Part shown: in pieces, positions 10,440 through 20,598 of the stretch
Layout of the letters: each line of letters begins with the position of its first letter
Numbering within the stretch: the first letter of the stretch is position 1
Origin: Anastrepha obliqua
Lineage: Eukaryota > Arthropoda > Insecta > Diptera > Tephritidae
Length of the DNA: 64,000 bases
Direction of reading: 5' to 3'
Assembly: GCF_027943255.1 (NCBI RefSeq)
Contig: NC_072893.1
Location: 20,420,001-20,484,000, forward strand
The notes under the pieces: model-generated
What the model was told of the DNA's origin: nothing
The model's database searches: none
Seen by the model: only the letters and a program-made list of their open reading frames with translations
Position numbers and translations under genes: made by a program

Positions 10440-11640
10440 CGCAACTCGCAATATCCGCGGGTGTAGAAAAAAAGTGAGAGCTCCGATGTCGAAATCTTTG
10501 CCCTTCGAGAGTAGGCTAGCTGATAAGAAGGTGTTGAGTTGATTCCACCTCATTGTCCAGACAATTTCTGCAGAAAGACTGCAGCGCCAGAGACAGTGCG
10601 CTAGGCTGACGGAACTCTGAGTGCCGCTGTTCGTTTCGCAGCCTTCAGTACTTTGCGCAGGGCTTTGCAGCTAAGCACAATTCCTCATACTTCGCTACCA
10701 TACAGGAGAACTTAGATTGTGGCCGCCATGAGTAGGCTTGTTTTGCTCTGTGTTGGCCCACCGAAGTTTGCCATTAATCTACTTAGCATTCCGTTGTAGT
10801 TCAGTTGGAGGAGTTTGAGTATTGTTGCAACTTGGGGTGTGAGGGACCCGTGGGGTTGACTGCATTGGTACAGCTGTGCGTTCCTCAGTGGTTGTTGTGG
10901 CCTGGACGGGTGGCTGCCCCACAGGGAGCGGTTGCGGGTGCAGGGCCCTGCAAGTCGTGTGTTCACTCACGGAAGGTGCGCAGGCCAGAGCATCTCCGAA
11001 AGTGGCATCAGCCATGGCAAGAATTGCACTTGACTGATGTCAGTTTCCGAGGAACCCTGATCTGACAACCGGGACAAACTGTACGGGGGACCAAGGGCTG
11101 CTGGTTTGTCCCCGCACTGGGATTGGAGCAGAAGGGAGTCGTGCGTCAGCGACGGGCTCCTAACCGTTAAGGTTTGATTAGTGGCGCCAGTTTGAAGTGC
11201 CGACACATTTGACGCTAAAACCGTTGAGGCAGGGGCCGCTTCGTGGCGGGAGCAACACGTGGCTACAAACCGTGTGGACTACTCGGTATGTGTCTGAAAG
11301 CCTGAGCAGGTCTTAAGATGACACCACTCGTTGCACTTATTACACCTAACCGAGGTGGAGTTCGGGTGGAGCCGTTTGTGGCAAATGCAGCAATAGAATA
11401 TTTCTGGTCCAGGTGGGGTTCCTAGTTATTCCGGTAACGTAGAACTTACTTCCATGGGAATGCACTTAGCATTCCAGTGACCTTTGCTGCTTTGGTGGCC
11501 GCATGTCTTATCTGGGCCCAGAAAGTAAGCTTGCAGTCAAGTTGAATATACTGTGAATCCTACTAGATATGTATCTTCTGCCATATCAATGCTCAAGATC
11601 TCGTCGTAGCTCAGATTTCAGAGATCGGGGCCGATAATAG
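10440..11640 (-). mobile_element. R1-like LINE fragment (reverse transcriptase thumb), interrupted
   Basis: Minus strand: LTFWAQIRHAATKAAKVTG (about 11470-11540) is cut, then resumes as GMLSRLMANFGGPTQSKTSL (about 10740-10795), SLLMAATI, VLLYGSEV and KAAKRTAALRVPSA. These match the R1-clade thumb (HIRHSADKAAE, LSRLMANVGGP, SILLYGAEIWA, ALRVASAYRTVS). The interruption is the 671-bp segment 10793-11463. Stops and shifts show decay. Between 10259 and 10440 nothing was recognised. Confidence 0.7.
10781..11475 (-). mobile_element. Inserted LINE ORF1 / zinc-finger fragment with a 12-bp target duplication
   Basis: The 12-mer ACTTAGCATTCC occurs at 10781-10792 and 11464-11475, flanking the insert 10793-11463. 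The insert reads on the minus strand as YCCICHKRLHPNSTSVRCNK, then CNEWCHLKTCSGF, then FVATCC (about 11280-11390). This is a Cys/His cluster of PHD type (C-x2-C, H, C-x2-C, W-C-H, C). A Ser/Thr/Pro/Gln-rich linker follows, and the insert ends at LKLLQLNYN, which looks like the first residues of a LINE endonuclease (usual form LQLNCNG). It has several frame breaks. It is unusual for a LINE insertion to keep 5' material and lack a 3' end. Confidence 0.6.
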
Positions 11641-11805
11641 ATCCTTGACGTGCATCAGACGTTACCGCTTTTGGGTAGTCGGAAAAAAGCCATTCCTTGA
11701 GTAACTTTGATTATTTGAGGATGTAGGTGAAGAACTCCGAGCAAAATTCACCACAATGTAGATTGACAAGGTGAAAAACGAAACTGAACGACTAAACCTT
11801 GGCTC

Positions 11806-11872
11806 AAAGATGATGGATTTACCAGGTTTACTCTTTAACTATGGAAAAAATAATCATTATGGGAACTTGGGG
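11806..11872 (+). repeat. Dispersed repeat, copy 1 of 2
   Basis: GATGATGGATTTACCAGG, then TTTACTCTTTAACTATGG, then GGGAACTT at 11806-11872 resembles 15984-16046 (ACACACCAGGTTTGCTCGTT, then AGCTATGG, then GGGGAACTT). Both are on the plus strand. No coding potential and no family recognised. Confidence 0.5.
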
Positions 11873-11902
11873 ATTCGTCAGACGAATTTTGTTGTTCAGA
11901 TA

Positions 11903-12094
11903 GGAATGAAGTAAAATGAGTAAAGATCGTGTTGATTTTTTTTCGTATATCACTAACACAATTTCATCGCCAGCCGAGTTCTGCACGATCATTTCAAACA
12001 CATTCACACTGTCGTCCTTTCAGTCGTTGTTCAGACGGCAACGAAGCAATATGAGCGGGGGCTGTGTTGTTTTTTCGTATATCACCAACACAAT
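11903..12094 (+). repeat. Two-unit direct repeat, about 62 bp each
   Basis: Units at about 11903-11964 and 12036-12094 share TTTTTTCGTATATCACCAAC and ACACAAT with upstream similarity (GAAG-AA-ATGAG). They are separated by about 70 bases. Noncoding; nothing else is recognised from 11640 to 12600. Confidence 0.55.
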
Positions 12095-12598
12095 CTCAGT
12101 TTTTTCGTAAACCAACTGCTCTCATGACTCCGGTTACGTCAGCCAATCAGCTGATTCTTTCAGACAAGTTGAGAGCCGGTTAACGATCTGATATTGGCCA
12201 CACCTTTTGAATTTTTTTCACCACGATTCATTGATATATTCGCTATCTCAAGGAACGGTGTTGAACCGACTGACTGGTTTGGCTAATTTTAAACTGTAGC
12301 TGCGATATTTTTTTGTACGCTTTGACCGGAGCGTTGTCCCACTGGTACAGTGAATACGTTGATTCCATCGATTCTTACAGCGAATATTATGATCGACAGA
12401 ATCAAAATTTCGCCTGTTATTTTAAATGACTTTAAAAGTCCTCTTTTTGCTGAACTTTGCCATCATTAACTTTAAATCTCGCCTGATGTTTGGTGATGCC
12501 AGTTTAAGATCAAGAACTTGAGTGTCCGTTCGTGTTCAAATATAAAAAACTTTTCAAAGTCGTTTGCGAAAAACCATTGTTAAATTCACATTTTATTT
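12095..12598. other. Spacer without a recognisable gene
   Basis: AT-rich sequence with no long frame or repeat recognised. It ends at the TA target (12599-12600) of the next mariner-like element. Confidence 0.5.
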
Positions 12599-12600
12599 TA

Positions 12601-13512
12601 AAGGGTGGTTAAATTTCAAAGACCGATGTTGAATGTGAACCATACCTACACGTCAAGCTTTTTTCTGAATTTTATTTGACATTTTTCAATTCCAGATTAA
12701 CTAAATTTGAGGCATGGAAAGATGCACAATCGAGCAATGCGATAGAGTTATTCAGGCTTATTATGAAAACGGGCGTTCAAATCAAAATGCATATCGCGCA
12801 CTTCGTGAAGAAAATCATCTTCAGTGATGAGGCACATTTTCACCTCAGTGGATTCGTCAATAAGCAGAATTGCCGCATTTTGGGCGAATGATAATCCATG
12901 AGTGATTGCCGAAAAACCAATGCACCCACTAAGAGTGACTGTTTGGTGCGGTTTGTGGGCCGGCGGCATCATTGGGCCGTATTTTTTCCAAAATGAGGCC
13001 GGTCAGGCAGTTACTGTAAATAGTGTTCGCTATCGTGAGATGATAGCGAACTTTTTATGGCCCGAATCGGAAGATATGGATGTGGGTGATATGTGGTTTC
13101 AACAGGACGGTGCCACTTGTCACACAGCTAACGAAACAATGGCACTTTTGCGCGAAAAATTTGATGGCCGGATAATCTCAGGTCGCGACAATGTCAATTG
13201 GCCGCCAAGATCATGTGATTTGACACCGTTGGACTTGTTTCTTTGGGGTTATTTGAAAGAGAAGGTGTACGTCGATAAGCCAGCAACAATTCAAGAGCTA
13301 AAGGATGAGATAATTCGGCACATTTACGGCATAGAACCTCAATTATGCCTCAGCGTCATCGAAAATTTGGACCATCGAATGGAGGTGTGCCGCCGAGGCC
13401 GCGTAATTGAGCTATAGCAATATTATCATAATAAAGAGAAATTACAATAATTAAAAAAAAAAATTGTATTTTATTCAAAATTAACACCGGCTCTTAAAAC
13501 TTAACCACCCTT
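12601..13512 (+). mobile_element. DD41D (rosa-type) mariner-like element, internally deleted, copy 3
   Basis: Bounded by TA at 12599-12600 and 13513-13514, with inverted ends AAGGGTGGTTAAATTTCAAA and, on the other strand, AAGGGTGGTTAAGTTTTAAG. N-terminus MERCTIEQCDRVIQAYYENG begins at 12716, followed by NGRSNQNAYRALRE. A deletion then joins this to the catalytic region: IIFSDEAHFHLSGFVNKQN (12814 on), then VTVWCGLWAGGIIGPYFF, WFQQDGATCHTANETMALL and NWPPRSCDLTPLDLFLWGYL, ending at the stop 13415-13417. All three catalytic Asp residues are present, and 41 residues lie between the second and third. The last 172-codon frame (12902-13417) is clean. The N-terminal DNA-binding half is mostly deleted, so it is non-autonomous. 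Confidence 0.88.
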
Positions 13513-13669
13513 TAATAAAATTAAATGGGCTATAAAACTGCATATCTTGAAGTTTCCTAGAGATTCTGATTAAAAAGTTGAAAATCGAGAAGACAGTATT
13601 TTTCAGTTTATTAAATTTTTTTCAATTTGTATAAAGCACGAGGCTTTGAACTATGGGTTTTTTGTTGTA

Positions 13670-14640
13670 CAGGGTGGGCCATATAGCGTTTGCTTTTTGA
13701 ACCACCTATTTTTTTGAGAATGGTAACACAAATGACAGGTTAAATGTGTTCATAATTTACTTAAAGGTTTGACATTTACGAAATGGGACGCTATACGCTT
13801 GAACAAAATTGGGAAATATTGAAAACCTATTTCCAAAGTGGTGAGTCTTCTTCTTCTTCCGCGGTTACAGTAAATGGCGAGCGTTACCGTGATATTGTTT
13901 CCAAAAATTGAAGAGGATGACATGGACGACATTTGGTTTCAACAAGACGGTGCAACTTGTCACACTGCCAAAGTTACACTCGAACTTTTGGCTACCGTTT
14001 TTGAAAACCGAATAAATAAATAAAAAATAAATAATTGGCGCGTACACTTCTGTTAGGTGTTTGGCCGAGCTCCTCCTCCTATTTGTGGTGTGCGTCTTGG
14101 TGTTGTTCCACAAATGGAGGGACCTACAGTTTCAAGCCGACTCCGAACGGCAAATATTTTTATGAGGAGCTTTTTCATGGCAGAAATACACTCGGAGGTT
14201 TGCCATTGCCTGCCGAGGGGCGACCGCTATTAGAAAAATGTTTTTATTAATTTTGCTTTCACCGAGATTCGAACCAAGGACCTCTCAGTGAATTCCGAAT
14301 GGTGATCACGCACCAACCCATTCGGCTACGGCGGCCGAAAACCGAATAATCAGCCGAAATTCCGATATCAATTGGCCACCTCGGAGCTGTGATTTAAGCC
14401 CGTTGGACTATGTTTTGTGGGGAGCCGTTAAGGACAAATGCTATGCGAACCATCCAGAGACGATTGATGCTTTAAAATACGAAATCGAAGTTGCCATTCA
14501 TGAAATTGGAGCCCAAACAACCGAAAATGTGCTTAAAAGCTGGGTTGATCGAATGGCCTACTGCAAGGCCAGTCGTGGCAGTCATTTGAACGATATTATT
14601 TTTCATTCATAAATGACAATGTTCAATCTTCAAAATAAAA
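13670..14640 (+). mobile_element. DD41D (rosa-type) mariner-like element, internally deleted, copy 4, carrying a SINE
   Basis: Begins CAGGGTGGGCCATATAGCG after TA at 13668-13669. N-terminus MGRYTLEQNWEILKTYFQSG at 13782. A deletion then fuses it through a Ser run to AVTVNGERYRDIV (13862). Next come DIWFQQDGATCHTAKVTLEL, a SINE at 14016-14336, and SRNSDINWPPRSCDLSPLDY (about 14350) through DRMAYCKASRGSHLNDIIF with stop 14610-14612. The spacing from QQD to PLD is 41 residues once the SINE is discounted. The first catalytic Asp lies in the deleted part. The 3' inverted end was not found. The sequence at about 14660-14735 ending TTGAACACAGCTGTA may be the tip of some other transposon. Confidence 0.82.
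14016..14336 (-). mobile_element. tRNA-derived SINE, copy 2, with a 13-bp target duplication
   Basis: The 13-mer GAAAACCGAATAA is present at 14003-14015 and 14337-14349. Read on the minus strand the insert starts GGCCGCCG and has an A-box-like TAGCCGAATGGG (14317-14328), a B-box GGTTCGAATCTC (14264-14275), a unique body, and a tail of ATTTATTTTTTATTTAT. The spacing of the boxes fits a tRNA-type RNA polymerase III promoter. It sits inside the coding sequence of a DD41D element, whose frame resumes afterwards. Confidence 0.9.
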
Positions 14641-14891
14641 AAAAGTTTGAAAAAATATAAAAATATAAAATTGTATGGAAAAAGTTAAAACTTATTAGCT
14701 CGTGCCGCTCCTATTATTTTGAACACAGCTGTATGCTGTCATACGTATAAAGTACTAATTTTAGTGCCTCAAATTTTAATGTAATAAACCAACTTTACAG
14801 AGGAAATTTAAATTGCTTATTGCACCCATGTACATACACACATACACACTCGTATACACTGATTTGTTCAATATACACTTAGCGCCATTTA

Positions 14892-14942
14892 AGAAGAAGA
14901 AGAAGAAGAAGTAGAAGTAGAAGTGGAAGTAGAAGTAGAAGT
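14892..14942 (+). repeat. GAA/GTA microsatellite
   Basis: About seventeen triplets, GAAGAA changing into GTAGAA. Not part of a recognised gene. Confidence 0.9.
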
Positions 14943-14949
14943 AAATACT

Positions 14950-16615
14950 TTTGTGTGAGCTGGCGTATTGTTGATGCTTTCGATGAAGGAGTGGAGCTAC
15001 TAGAAAGCATGAGAGAAAACTTTGGTAATAATATTACCAATACTCTACTTCACTGCTCTCCCTTCCCCTTCATCCTCCCTGCAAACAACATTCGCACTGT
15101 TTTCTCTTTTTTTCTTCTACTTTTCTCGCCCTCAAATTGCGGACGGATGACCCCAATACCGTTTGCCATTATTGTGGGTTGCCTGTGCGGCATGACGGTT
15201 GGTTTGTAATTATTGTTGTTGTAGTTGTTGTTGCTCAGGTTTGCATTTGAATCATGAAAAGTTTAAAATGAAGTTGGCTGGTTATGCTTGAGGTTGTCGT
15301 TAACAGCGCGTAACATTGACTTTGAGTTGATGTTAGAACAGTTGGCAGAGTAGCTCGTAGCTTCAAACCTAACAACACTTTTCGTTATCTCTTCTCTGCG
15401 GCGCATACTTTTGTAAATGCTTTTATAGTAAATCTTATTAAAACACGCGGCAGCGTTTGGTTAGCTGGAGAGATGCGTTCTTCGGTATGAAGTGCGGAAT
15501 ATTGTGCCATAAGAATGTTAACATTTTTAATACAGAAGCAAATGTTGAAGCAGTTTTTGGTGGGTGTAGTAGGTGAGTGGATGTAGTAGGTGAGTGGATG
15601 TCAATGAAACTACGCTTTGCTTTTCGCATGAGAAAAAATGTTGGTGCTCGCCAAATATACGAGTGAATTTCCAACTGAAAGATTTCTCTTTGCGTTTGAA
15701 AGTTGTCAGTTGCATGATTTAAATATGAGTTGATTTGCGTTTGGTGGCAGGGAAATGGCTTGAATTTTCATTATATGAAAGGAGGTGCGTGACACCGTCA
15801 ACCATAAAAATTATCAAAATCAACGGAAATTTTGAGACACTTCAAGTTGGCGCTGTATGTTATGCCAAGCAGATTTATTTATTTAAGCAGATTTTTTATT
15901 GTACCCGTTCATTTAAAATCCAACTAAGAGACGAAAATTTCATACAAAATGGCAGATGGAAAATATATATGGAAAGACAAGGATGATACACACCAGGTTT
16001 GCTCGTTAGCTATGGAGAAAAAAATTTTTTTTGAGGGGAACTTTGTGTTTCACAAAATTTAGCTTTAGCTTAGTGAAACACAAAACGAGTCGAATAACGG
16101 TCTGCTAGGTACATTCACCTCTAAAAATCGTTTCGCTATGATGAAAATGCGATTTTATCGATGTCAGTATAGAAACGAGGTTTTATAGAATCGACGTCAG
16201 TATAGAAACGAGGTTTTACGAGTAAGAACAGCAGAGGTTATGGATTTTTAACATTTTTTTTTTGCACTAAAATATAAGCTGAGGAAAGTAAGTCAATATT
16301 CTTAATTTTTACTCTCGCTCTCATTAGCAAAATACGCAAATTCTTATTAATTTTGTAGCGCATTTTTTAAAACTACGACTAAGCAAAAATTTAATTTATT
16401 ATTTTTATAGTTACCACCGAGTACTTATTTCTTGGAAAGTTATTTGCACTTTTACATACCTGAAAATAAAAATAAATAAAACATATAATTAGTATTTATT
16501 TTAACATTTTACAGTTAATGCATAGCTTCTCACTCCTATTCAATCATTTATTTTTTAATATTAAGAAGTGTGATTTATTTTATTATTTTTGCATAACTAA
16601 AAAATGATGCGAAAA
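14950..16615. other. Spacer with short repeats, no recognisable gene
   Basis: Frames of 60-84 codons here show no family motif. Features are a TTGTTG run near 15210, the second copy of a dispersed repeat (15984-16046), a small foldback TGTGTTTCAC with its inverse at 16050-16090, and a 33-bp tandem pair at 16158-16223. Confidence 0.5.
16158..16223 (+). repeat. 33-bp tandem duplication
   Basis: Two adjacent units, TCGATGTCAGTATAGAAACG and TCGACGTCAGTATAGAAACG, each followed by AGGTTTTA. They differ at only a few positions. Noncoding. Confidence 0.85.
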
Positions 16616-16801
16616 ATATTCATTAGGGTGGCCCAAAAGTACACAAGATAATCAACTTTTAGGAATTTTGATGCGCCCACTCTTCAGAATTAAAAAAATT
16701 AGGGAAAGAGAGCCAACACCGATGCTTTTATTGGTTATAGAAAAAATAGTTAGCCCTCCGTTGTGCACCACTTTTTAAGCCTTCGGTTGCACGATCATAT
16801 A

Positions 16802-18081
16802 TCAGGTCAGTCCACAAGTTCGTGCGTATTTTACCCATAATTTCACTTTTGTACGATTTTTGCATACAAAAAATTATTAGCGGAATATAACGGAACTATT
16901 TATATGTTCTTTGACATATTGTGCATTCAACAAATGGTTTTAATCGCGGATAGAAGCACGTGTTGTTAAAAAATAAAATGGAATCTTCGAACGTGTATAA
17001 GAGTCACATTTTGTATTTTTTTTATAAAAGTGGTAAAAATGCAACAACTGCTGCTGCAGAAATACACTCTGTTCACGGAGGGGATACCGTGAGTGTAGGG
17101 ACTGCGCAAAAGTGTTTTTCAAAATTCCGAAGTGGTAACTGCGACGTGGAGGATGCCCCGCGCGCTGATCGTCCTGAAGTCTTTAAGTCTTCCGACGCCT
17201 TTCTCGAACTCGTAGAAGCTGAGCCAAATTTGACAGTCGATATGATAGCTCAGAGGTTCAGTTCATCGCATGGAACAGTTCACAGGCACCTGGTTCAGTT
17301 GGGAAAGGTTTCAAAGCTGGGAAAATGGGTTCTGCATAGACTTTCCGTCGCCAACCTTCAGCAGAGAGTGAATGTGTGTTCTCAGCTGCTGCAACGGCTT
17401 GAAAATGAAAGTTTTTTGAACCGTATCGTTACTGATGATGAAAAATAGGCCCGTTACAATAATCCTGTTCGCAAACGCCAATGGTTAGATTAAGATGAAA
17501 GACCATAACCGACCCCTAGAGATGGCCTTCACCCCAAGAAGATTCTCCTGTATATTTGGTGGGATATGGCCGGTATTGTTTATTATGAACTTCTGGAAAC
17601 AAACAGACGATAACTGCTGATTATTGTTCCCATCAGCTGTCAAACCTGAATGAGGCATTTAAAAAAAATCGACCGTCTTTAATGAATAGACGCAAAGTTT
17701 TGTGTCACCACGACAACGCAAGACCTCTTACCGCAAGGCAAACATTAGGCAAGCTGAACGAGCTCGGATGGGAGCTAATGCCGCATCCACCATACTCTCC
17801 GGATATTGCACTTTGCGATTGCACCTTTTCCGTGGACTTCAATCCCATATGAGTAACAAGAACTACTCCTCAAAAGAAACTATAAAAAGGCATATCGAAA
17901 TGTATTTTGGCTTCAAGGGCAGACAATTTTTTGAGCAGGGAATTAAAAATTTGCCTAACGTTGAGAAGACATTGTAAATAATGAAGGAAAATATATAATT
18001 GATTAATAAATACTTTAAACATCTTTTTTAATAATTTTAAAACCACCTTTGAAAAACGCCCGAACTTATGGACTGACCTGA
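16802..18081 (+). mobile_element. mariner (DD34D, cecropia/mellifera-like), nearly full length, inactivated
   Basis: TA flanks at 16800-16801 and 18082-18083, inverted ends TCAGGTCAGTCCACAAGTTC and (other strand) TCAGGTCAGTCCATAAGTTC, length 1280 bp. Transposase starts at ATG 16978 (MESSNVYKSHILYFFYKSGK). A helix-turn-helix region is followed by GKVSKLGKWVLHRL (usual WVPHEL), the first Asp in IVTDDEK, then a TGG-to-TAG stop at 17446. Shifted frames hold YIWWDMAGIVYYELLE, HHDNARPLTARQTL (second Asp) and HPPYSPDIALCDC (third Asp). Frameshifts and stops make it dead, although the ends are well preserved. Confidence 0.88.
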
Positions 18082-18083
18082 TA

Positions 18084-19840
18084 TTTAAAATTTCTTACCT
18101 TTCTCATTGGTGTTGGCATGCACTGAGCTACCTACAGAAGAAAAAATATTCGCTGAAAATATTTCGGTTTGTAAAGAAAAACCTTTTTTGTTTGTTTTTT
18201 TGTTCTTTATTTTGACTCATTTCGAAGAAGGCTGAAGAAACAAAATGCGATAGCAATAAAATTTATGATGAAATGATCTTTATTATGTGTTCGGGGGAAG
18301 GCAAGCAAAACATATATATGAGACTTTTGACTGTTGACAGACTGGATTCATGCATGCAGGACAATAAAAACGAGTTTTTCGACGAACTTTATCGCCCCCT
18401 TGTAAATAAAGACGACAATATTTTTTCGCTGCGAGTGTATCGGCACCGGTTGGTTGAGTAACTACGATATTCACAGGAATATTTTTTTTTTTTTGAAAAA
18501 TGATGCCATAGCCAAAGGAGTGGTAAATTGAGAAATAATGCTTTGATTATATACGATTTTCGATGCTTGCACCGACCATTGTACTCGATAAGGTCGTCAA
18601 AAAATTGCGCCTAGCATCACTTTTTCTAATAGTCCGGGAGCCAAGGGTCATTTAGACCTCATCATTTAATGCCGACTGATTTTAACACTGAAGGCAGACG
18701 CCATCCAATGGATGACGAAACCAACCGTCAGCTCGCCCAGTAGCGGTGGGTACGTGCGTGGGATGCTGCGAAACGTGTCGCGTTCAGCTCCCCCCTCTAC
18801 CGCGAAGCTGGCTATTTTTCATTATTCTACTAAATGTCAACAATATATCAAAAACGTTTCAGCCGGTATAAAATGAGTTGGTAGAAATTTTTTTTCGACA
18901 CGTTTCGTACCCTCCCACAATCACACCCACCACGGGTGCGCCAGCTGACGTTCACTTTCGCTACTCATGAAAGCTAAATCACAAGTATAGTCGAGAATTT
19001 AACGGTATAAAAACGCAGTCCAAAATCGACCCCTGACTGCCGGACAATAAGCCCATCGACATCCTTGCAAATACAAAACGCTGCCAATGCCGTCACATCC
19101 AACATGTTGCGAAAGAAAGCAAAGGTCCATCGACTTGTTGGCCGTTTTGATGTGAAATGTGTGACCATTTAATCCCTACAATCGACGCCAGCTTTATTTG
19201 CATTATAATATATTATAAAATAGTCGATGGGGTTTTTACCTCGCCTAAGTAGTCTAAATATAGATTTACCATGAAAAAGAAAATAAAAAAGCAGGTAAAA
19301 TAGTCAAAATATATCATATCACATATGTTTCCAGCCAGACCCGAAGTGTACAACCAAAGGAAAAACGAAAAAAAAGATTGACCTCGACACAGTGCAACAA
19401 AGCGAAGCCGCACAGATAGAGACACAAGAAGACGAGCCTATAGCATGAAAGCTGGCTACAAATATGGCGGACCCAGACGTGGGTGAATAGAATTGGTCTT
19501 TTATGGATGCCGTTCTGGGCCCTCCCGAAGTAATATAGAAAGCAGTTCCGGGAAGGGTGCCTCCCCAGAAGGAGAGGAGGGATCGTTTTAGTGGCCAGAC
19601 CAGACGACGCAGTAGACGACGGTCGCTGCAAGTGCGAAGGCATTTTGAACCCTACCTCATCCACAAAAAAAAAAACGAAAAAACAAAAAGGGTAACTTTT
19701 TACATATTTTTTTTCGTCCTGTTAAAATAGTTGTTTTCATACATCGATAGAAAATTTAATTTTAAGAAGCTACCTAGAAGCACAAGTCGTAAGCTATAAA
19801 AGAAATATGTTAAATACACGTTTAAAGTCAAAATAGGTCT
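18084..19840. other. Unrecognised interior sequence
   Basis: Frames of up to 116 codons (for example 19314-19664 on the minus strand) show no known motif and have compositional bias. The stretch at about 19325-19350 (CCAGCCAGACCCGAAGTGTA) resembles 19843-19870 (TAGCCAGAACCGGGTGTACA), a weak internal direct repeat. No function assigned. Confidence 0.45.
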
Positions 19841-20040
19841 AGCCAGAACCGGGTGTACAATGGAGGGTTAATATGATTTTTGAAAAATAAGTGCGCATCA
19901 GAAGTTCATTTATTGAATGTTTCTGAAGCGAAATATTCTTATTCCACCAAAAAATATTTATTTTTAACGATTTCGAAACAATTTTACGAACAAATTTTCT
20001 TTTTCAATCATCCTGTAAATTTTTGGATCGCCCTAATATG

Positions 20041-20595
20041 AATGGTTTAGTCAATTATAATAGAACAATCCACAATTAAGTGACAACAAGCTGCCATGCT
20101 TTTGTTTTCAAACAAAATATTTTATAATTTTGTTGCTCTTTAACTTTTCATGATGCATGCATTTGACAGATGCACGAGTATGTCGAAATGCCGCGTTATT
20201 TATTACATAATTATGCACAAATTAATAATATATATGAATCTAAGTACGCAGATATGTATGTACTAAAAATCGATAGTAGCATACAGTGGCACACTAAAAG
20301 AAAACTTCTAAATACCAAGATTTTCGTTAGCTAAAGAATTCAATTTTTTTCGGTGCCACAGCCATTTAGAGTAGTCAATTAAAAGCAAATAAAATAGTCC
20401 TAAGGATCAGAGTTAAGGAGTTAAAAAATAACGGGTCTTGCAAAAGACGCGCCTAAATGTTGTTTGAAAATGTGGAGTTTTTGCTCTGCTCGGATAAAGC
20501 ATTTCTAGGCAAAGTACTCTTCCCCTCGTCGTACTTCCTTTCGTTCACCACCGCCCTCTGTTACTCTGGATTGCCAAATCACCGTTGAAAGTAGC
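20041..20595. other. Spacer, AT-rich, nothing recognised
   Basis: No coding motif, tRNA or repeat was identified. Confidence 0.5.
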
Positions 20596-20598
20596 AGT

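Larger units (their letters stand above)
16620..20040. mobile_element. Possible large inverted-repeat DNA element containing a mariner
   Basis: The left end reads ATTAGGGTGGCCCAAAAGTA (16622), then TGATGCGCCCACT, then TAGCCCTCCGTTGTGCACC (about 16750). The right end read backwards from about 20040 gives ATATTAGGGCGATCCAAAAA, then TGATGCGCACTTA, then TAACCCTCCATTGTACACCC. The same three blocks occur in the same order, inverted, within arms of about 170-190 bp. The interior holds a mariner (16802-18081) and about 1.75 kb (18084-19840) with no recognised protein; frames there are short. Whether this is one element or two diverged relatives facing each other is uncertain. Confidence 0.4.

Noticed and set aside
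14264..14328. tRNA gene on the minus strand
   Set aside because: A and B boxes are present but the head is part of a dispersed 300-bp SINE with target duplication and no good anticodon arm.
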